Shown: positions 50,142 to 53,683 of the stretch, piece after piece
Position numbering within the stretch: the first letter of the stretch is position 1
Layout: every line of letters begins with the position of its first letter
Assembly (NCBI GenBank): GCA_001770655.1
Contig: MERQ01000103.1
Span: forward strand, 1 to 53,683
DNA length: 53,683 bases
Source: Betaproteobacteria bacterium RIFCSPLOWO2_12_FULL_68_20
Lineage (GTDB): Bacteria > Pseudomonadota > Gammaproteobacteria > Burkholderiales > SG8-39
Direction of reading: 5' to 3'
The notes under the pieces: generated by a model
Databases searched by the model: none
The model's input: the letters and a program-made list of their open reading frames with translations, nothing else
Told to the model about the DNA's origin: nothing
Translations under genes and position numbers: made by a program

Positions 50142-51455
50142 GTGACGGTCCTCGAGTCCGCGCTGGTGCTGTTCGGGCTGCTGCTGGTGCTGCTCGCCGG
50201 GGGCGTGTGGATCGCGATCGCGCTCGCCGCGGTGGCCTGGTTCGGGCTGCAGTTCTTCACCAGCACGGCGCCCGAGGCGAGCCTGTTCCAGGCGTTCTGG
50301 GGCTCGAGCGCCTCGTGGACGCTCGCCGCGCTGCCGCTGTTCGTCTGGATGGGAGAGATCCTGTACCGCACGCGGCTCTCGGAAGAGATGTTCGAGGGGT
50401 TGTCGCCCTGGCTCGGCTGGCTCCCGGGCCGCCTCATGCACGTGAACATCCTCGGCTGCGCCATCTTCGGCACCGTCTCCGGCAGCTCGGCCGCCACCTG
50501 CGCCACCATCGCCAAGGTGGCGCTCCCCGAGCTGAAGCGCCGCGGCTACGACGAGAAGACCTGCCTCGGCTCGCTCGCCGCCGCCGGCACCCTCGGCATC
50601 CTGCTTCCGCCCTCGATCATCATGGTGGTGTACGCGGTCGCCGCCGAGGTCTCGATCATCAAGGTGTTCCTCGCCGGCATGCTCCCCGGCATCCTGCTCA
50701 CCCTGCTCTTCTCGGGCTACATCGTCGCGTGGGCGCTGGCGAATCCGGGCAGGACGCCGAAGGACGAGATCAGGCTGCCGCTCGCCGAGAAGCTCTACCG
50801 CAGCCGCCTGCTGGTGCCGTGCGTCGCGCTGATCGTGTTCATCGTCTGGGTGATGGTGATCGGCTGGGCGACCGCCACCGAGGCCGCCGCCTACGGCGTG
50901 CTCGGCGCGCTCGGCATCGCCTGGCTGTCGGGCGGGCTGAGCCGCGCGACCTTCTGGCAGAGCCTGATGGGCGCGACACGGCTTTCCTGCATGATCCTGT
51001 TCATCCTCGCCGGCGCGAGCTTCCTCTCCACCACCATGGCCTTCACCGGCATCCCGCGCGCGCTCGCCGAGTGGGTGGCCTCGATCGACCCCAACCCCTA
51101 CGGGCTGATCGCGATCCTCGCGCTCATCTACATCCTGCTCGGCGCCGCGCTGGACGGCATCTCCATGATCGTGCTCACCACCTCGATCGTGCTGCCGATG
51201 ATCGAAAAAGCGGGCTTCGACCTGGTGTGGTTCGGCATCTTCATCGTGCTGCTGGTCGAGATCGCCGAGCTCACCCCGCCGCTCGGCTTCAACATCTTCG
51301 TGCTGCAGACCATGACCGGGCGCGACTCGAACTACGTGGCGCTCGCGTCGCTGCCCTTTTTCTTCATGATGGTGCTCGCGATCGCGCTCATCACCGTGTT
51401 CCCGGAGCTCGCGACCTGGCTGCCCGATGCCTTGCTCGGCGTCACGAAGAAATAG
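50142..51455 (+). CDS. TRAP transporter large permease (DctM family)
   Basis: 437 residues, about 12 hydrophobic segments, from a GTG at 50142. Family motifs FGTVSGSSAATCATIAKVALPELKRRGYD and AAAGTLGILLPPSIIMVVY (helical hairpin substrate pathway) are intact, as is TPPLGFNIFVLQ. Sodium-driven uptake is inferred from family. Ends 12 bp before the convergent DUF2283 gene. Confidence 0.92.
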   Translation: MTVLESALVLFGLLLVLLAGGVWIAIALAAVAWFGLQFFTSTAPEASLFQAFWGSSASWTLAALPLFVWMGEILYRTRLSEEMFEGLSPWLGWLPGRLMHVNILGCAIFGTVSGSSAATCATIAKVALPELKRRGYDEKTCLGSLAAAGTLGILLPPSIIMVVYAVAAEVSIIKVFLAGMLPGILLTLLFSGYIVAWALANPGRTPKDEIRLPLAEKLYRSRLLVPCVALIVFIVWVMVIGWATATEAAAYGVLGALGIAWLSGGLSRATFWQSLMGATRLSCMILFILAGASFLSTTMAFTGIPRALAEWVASIDPNPYGLIAILALIYILLGAALDGISMIVLTTSIVLPMIEKAGFDLVWFGIFIVLLVEIAELTPPLGFNIFVLQTMTGRDSNYVALASLPFFFMMVLAIALITVFPELATWLPDALLGVTKK

Positions 51456-51457
51456 AG

Positions 51458-51482
51458 CTCGCCGGCGCTACGCGCCAGCGAG
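51458..51482. terminator. Possible bidirectional terminator between dctM and DUF2283
   Basis: An 11-bp inverted repeat, CTCGCCGGCGC and GCGCCAGCGAG with one mismatch and a 3-bp loop, lies just after the dctM stop. It is followed by AAAA only on the plus strand, so it is not a classical U-tract terminator in that direction. It overlaps the last codons of the convergent gene. Confidence 0.35.
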
Positions 51483-51665
51483 AAAATCGACCCTGCGCGG
51501 ATCCTCCACGCGCTGCGAAGCGTCGAGGATCTCGATGCTGACGACGTTGCCCTCCTTGTCGTAATCGAGGATCACACCGGGCTTCTCCTCGTCGCTCTCG
51601 TGAACCGGCGCCGAACGCAGCACGAGGCGAAGCGTGTCGGTATCCGGGTCGTAATGCGCCTTCAT
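51468..51665 (-). CDS. DUF2283 protein (candidate antitoxin)
   Basis: 65 residues, [17 protein letters not shown]. The YDPDTDTL, GVILDYDKEGNVVSIEILDAS pattern is diagnostic of DUF2283. Such proteins are often encoded next to DUF4258 proteins and considered likely antitoxins. ATG at 51663-51665 overlaps the DUF4258 stop (ATGA). Third gene in a coupled chain starting at the integrase. Confidence 0.82.
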   Translation of the reverse strand: MKAHYDPDTDTLRLVLRSAPVHESDEEKPGVILDYDKEGNVVSIEILDASQRVEDPRRVDFLAGA

Positions 51666-51919
51666 TCTGGCCTCCAGTATTTCCCGATCTTGCTCGTCCG
51701 GTAAGCCGTGATCACCGCGGGCGGCTCCGCCAGCGGCTCCACGATCACCCTCAGGAGGAACTCGCCGTCCTTGAAGTGTACCTTGCTTTGAAGCGCCAAT
51801 CGGCCGGAGCGTTGCGCCACCCTTTGCGCGGGGGAGTCGAGCACTCCCTGAACCAGCTCGCGCGCAAGCCCCCGTCGAGCCATCTCCTCCAAGCCATGCT
51901 TGGTGAAGCGGTGGGTCAC
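51662..51919 (-). CDS. DUF4258 protein (candidate RelE-like toxin)
   Basis: 85 residues from a GTG at 51917-51919. [14 protein letters not shown] is the typical DUF4258 opening, with a conserved His and Arg; the fold is thought related to RelE/BrnT. The C-terminus [15 protein letters not shown] matches the strand-helix end of the family. Its start overlaps the integrase stop (GTGA), so translation is probably coupled to the integrase. Activity not established. Confidence 0.75.
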   Translation of the reverse strand: MTHRFTKHGLEEMARRGLARELVQGVLDSPAQRVAQRSGRLALQSKVHFKDGEFLLRVIVEPLAEPPAVITAYRTSKIGKYWRPE

Positions 51920-52935
51920 GGCCCGCTCACCAATTCGAACCGATCGAGCGGACTCCTCACCGCACGGCCGCCCCTGTTCAGTACGTGCGTGTAGATCATC
52001 GTCGTGGACACATCGGCGTGTCCGAGCAGTTCCTGCACGGTGCGGATGTCGTAGCCGGCCTCGAGCAGGTGCGTCGCGAACGAATGCCGCAAGGTATGGC
52101 AGCTCACCGGCTTGATGATCCTTGCCGCGCGGGCGGCCTCCGCTACCGCGCGGTGCAATGTATCCGGATAGATGTGATGTCGTCGGATCACGCCCGATCC
52201 GGGATCGGCCGAAAGACTCTTCGAAGGAAACATGAACTGCCAGCTCCACTGGCGTGCGGCGTTCGGGTACTTGCGCGCGAGCGCGTTCGGCAATCAGACC
52301 TCGCCGTGACCGGCGGCAAGGTCGCGCTGGTGCAGCGCCCGCACGCGACCCAGATGCGCCTCCAGCGGCTGTACCAGTTGCTCGGGGAGCATCGTCACGC
52401 GATCCTTGCCGCCCTTGCCGTCGCGCACCAGAATCTGGCGATAGGCGAAATCCACGTCCTTGACGCGCAAGGTGAGGCATTCGATCTGCCGCAAACCTGC
52501 GCCGTAAAGTAGGCTCACCATCATCCACTTGACGCCCTGCAATTGCCCGAGCAGCCGCTGAGCCTCAGCTGGCGTAAGCACCACCGGCGCCCGCACCGGG
52601 CGCTTGGCGCGCACCATGTCCTTGAACCACGGCAGGTCCTGCCCGAGCACCTGCTTGTAGAGGAACAGGAGCGCGGCGAGCGCCTGATTCTGCGTGGCGG
52701 CGGCGACGTTGCGCTCGGTCGCGAGCCACGACAGGAACGCCTCCACTTCGGCCGCGCCCAGCTCGGCCGGGTGGCGCCTGCCGTGGTGCCGGATGAACCA
52801 GCGGATCCAGAACCAGTAGCTCTTTGCGGTCCGCTGGCTGTAGCCCCGCGTGCGGATGGCTTCGTGGAACCGCTCCTTTAGCCGCGGCTTAGGGGGCTCG
52901 GAGGAAAGCTGCGAGGAATCAGACCTTTGCTCCAT
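51916..52935 (-). pseudogene. intI: Integron integrase IntI, interrupted by one in-frame TGA
   Basis: Tyrosine recombinase of the integron type. The two halves are in the same frame, joined by a TGA at 52294-52296 (position 214 of 339). N-terminal SAM-like domain: GYSQRTAKSYWFWIRWFI and [20 protein letters not shown]. Catalytic residues: Arg149 (GAGLRQIE), Lys174/177 (GKGGKDR), then after the stop His280 and Arg283 ([13 protein letters not shown]), His306 (LLGH) and Tyr315 (YTHVL). The IntI-specific insert [13 protein letters not shown]...RRHH is present. All are otherwise intact. A TTG after the stop could start the second half but would lack Arg149. Either recently inactivated, read through, or a sequencing error. 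Confidence 0.88.
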
Positions 52936-52957
52936 TTTCTGCGGACTAACCCCAGTA

Positions 52958-52973
52958 CTGTATAAGCGTACAT
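52958..52973. promoter_or_regulatory. LexA-like box upstream of intI
   Basis: CTGTATAAGCGTACAT fits CTGT-N8-ACAG at seven of eight outer positions (final G is T). It lies 22 bp before the intI ATG and overlaps the minus-strand TATACA, a candidate -10. SOS control of integrase genes by LexA at this position is known for many integrons. Confidence 0.55.
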
Positions 52974-52989
52974 AGACGTAACGCCTTGA

Positions 52990-53068
52990 ATCTGGGGCGC
53001 GTTGACACCGCAGCTAGGAGAACTGGTCTATGATAGGCCGCAAGAATCGGAATGATTTGACGTTGGGT
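52990..53068. other. Putative attI site ahead of the first cassette
   Basis: The 126-bp gap between the intI start and the core GTTGGGT (53062-53068, fits GTTRRRY) is where attI is expected. Crossover would be between G53062 and T53063. The outer limit is a guess; no clear second integrase-binding repeat was identified. It could also be an attC scar if an earlier cassette was lost. Confidence 0.5.
53002..53034 (+). promoter_or_regulatory. Candidate cassette promoter (Pc-like)
   Basis: A perfect -35 TTGACA at 53002-53007 faces the cassettes. The best -10, TATGAT (53029-53034), is at 21-bp spacing, longer than optimal; TCTATG gives 19. It sits inside the attI region, as seen for the secondary P2 promoter in class 1 integrons. 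Confidence 0.3.
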
Positions 53069-53115
53069 GGCAAATAAGCGGCGGGCGTAGAATCGCGGCA
53101 ACTGTCGAGGTCCTT

Positions 53116-53316
53116 ATGCATTTCACCATCGAGCACGAGCGGGAAGAGGACGGGCGCTGGTTGGCGGAAGTGCCTGAACTGCCGGGTGTTCTGGCGTACG
53201 GCGCCACGGCCCAGGAAGCAATGGCGAAGGCCCAGGCGCTGGCTTTTCGCGTACTCGCCGAGCGCCTTGAGCACAACGAGACAGGGCCTCAGTCCATCTC
53301 TATCGCCGTGGCATGA
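53116..53316 (+). CDS. hicB: HicB-family antitoxin
   Basis: 66 residues. MHFTIEHEREEDGRWLAEV followed by PELPGVLAYGATAQEAMAKA is the conserved HicB partial-RNase-H fold. It is a short HicB without an added DNA-binding domain. CGAGG ribosome site 5 bp before the ATG. Overlaps hicA by 4 bp (ATGA). In this family the order hicB-hicA is less common than hicA-hicB but known. Confidence 0.85.
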   Translation: MHFTIEHEREEDGRWLAEVPELPGVLAYGATAQEAMAKAQALAFRVLAERLEHNETGPQSISIAVA

Positions 53317-53525
53317 GTTCCTGGCCTTCGTCGAAGGCCAATCGTGTACTCGCGGCTCTGTACCGGATCGGCTGGACGCTTAAGCGCCAGTCCGGTTCAC
53401 ACAAGACCCTTTCCCGGCTCGGCTGGCCCGATGTCGTATTCGCGTTTCACGACCGCGAAGAAATCGGGCCGCGGATGCTGTCTCGAATCGCAAAGCGTAC
53501 GGGCCTGAAGCCGGAGGATCTGTGA
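53313..53525 (+). CDS. hicA: HicA-family mRNA interferase toxin
   Basis: 70 residues of the dsRBD-like HicA fold. The catalytic His is in QSGSHKTLSR (the GSHxxL motif), preceded by YRIGWTLKR. Normally cleaves mRNA and is held by HicB. Intact; ends 15 bp before attC. Carried as a cassette it would act to retain the array. Confidence 0.85.
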   Translation: MSSWPSSKANRVLAALYRIGWTLKRQSGSHKTLSRLGWPDVVFAFHDREEIGPRMLSRIAKRTGLKPEDL

Positions 53526-53540
53526 CCGCGGCAATTTGCC

Positions 53541-53604
53541 ACCCAACCACGCCGTGGAAACCGACGCGCCAGAAGCAGCGCGCGGTTCACGGCGGACGTT
53601 GATA
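53541..53604 (+). other. attC recombination site of cassette 1
   Basis: 64 bp. R'' box ACCCAAC (53541-53547, RYYYAAC), L''/L' arms CGCCGTG (53550-53556) and CACGGCG (53588-53594), R' box GTTGATA (53598-53604; departs from GTTRRRY at position six). Unpaired bases and a short central spacer fit the attC pattern. Confidence 0.8.
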
Positions 53605-53683
53605 TGGCTTTCCTTGTCAACGGAGGCGAGTTGACCCTGCCCACAGTGCGCGGTGAGCGAATTGCACGGCTCGATTGCCAGAT
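53604..53683 (+). CDS. Start of the cassette 2 open reading frame (runs off the window)
   Basis: An ATG only 6 bases past the crossover G opens MAFLVNGGELTLPTVRGERI and stays open to the end of the window (26 residues). No ribosome site of its own is possible inside the cassette because the start is too near the junction. The protein is not recognised. Confidence 0.45.
   Translation, partial: MAFLVNGGELTLPTVRGERIARLDCQ

Larger units (their letters stand above)
53063..53598 (+). mobile_element. Integron gene cassette 1 (hicBA)
   Basis: Runs from the T after the first core G (53062) to the G of the next core (53598), 536 bp. The first 14 bases from G53062 (GTTGGGTGGCAAAT) are perfectly complementary to 53534-53547, just as the start of a cassette pairs with its own R'' box when circular. 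Contains hicB, hicA and an attC at its 3' end, all in the normal cassette orientation. Confidence 0.82.

Noticed and set aside
52294-52296. The TGA in intI as a selenocysteine codon
   Set aside because: No integron integrase is known to use selenocysteine at this place and no SECIS-like hairpin is evident just after it; a nonsense change is simpler.

Overview
The window looks like chromosomal DNA of a GC-rich betaproteobacterium. Evidence for this is the order tRNA-Leu/tig/clpP/clpX, a TRAP (DctPQM) transporter, tartrate-dehydrogenase-type enzymes, LplT, the OmpR/EnvZ pair, ThpR, and start/stop overlaps such as GTGA and ATGA at most gene junctions. The species cannot be named from sequence alone.

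Layout. 1-2612 (minus): tRNA-Leu(UAG), trigger factor, ClpP and the N-terminal third of ClpX. 2650-5491 (plus): hpnC-hpnD-hpnE, the route from farnesyl diphosphate to squalene used for hopanoids. 5544-6198: a less GC-rich patch with an ABM-type protein, an orphan antitoxin and a 12-codon stump of its RelE/ParE toxin. 6215-9572 (minus): lysR-alr-radA. 9767-11062: lplT. 11059-12928 (minus): tsaB-rimI-UDG. 12956-19349 (plus): two tandem beta-decarboxylating dehydrogenases, an SDR, a cytochrome P450, an EamA transporter and a GPAT-like acyltransferase. 19418-24513: a multi-PAS/GAF diguanylate cyclase, a small exported Arg-rich protein on minus, and an OmpR/EnvZ pair. 24510-27945 (minus): ispD-ispF, a DUF6883/DUF4926 pair, PaiB-like, cupin and ThpR. 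28037-34477 (plus): mfd, a Sel1-repeat protein, serB and a TrpB2-type tryptophan synthase beta chain. 34505-46301 (minus): a decayed gene fragment, a periplasmic-binding-fold protein without a signal peptide, purL, a 1011-residue AsmA-like protein with a very long charged helix, and a fused hydantoinase/5-oxoprolinase. 46332-51455 (plus): an MFS exporter, an L-2-hydroxyglutarate-oxidase-like flavoprotein and a complete TRAP transporter.

The right end (51468-53683) is the start of a chromosomal integron. An IntI-type integrase gene (minus) carries one in-frame TGA and is translationally coupled to a DUF4258/DUF2283 toxin-antitoxin-like pair. A LexA-like box lies upstream. An attI-like core GTTGGGT follows, then a complete first cassette carrying hicBA and ending in a 64-bp attC, then the start of a second cassette cut by the window edge.

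Most notable signals: (1) a double inverted palindromic (BIME-like) element of about 168 bp embedded in frame between the two halves of the hydantoinase/oxoprolinase, whose two copies show compensatory changes in their stems; (2) the integron head with its interrupted integrase and two TA-like modules; (3) the AsmA-like protein with roughly 430 residues of ER/K-type helix on the cytoplasmic side; (4) a DUF6883/DUF4926 pair coupled to ispF. All family assignments are by reading motifs; no database search was run.
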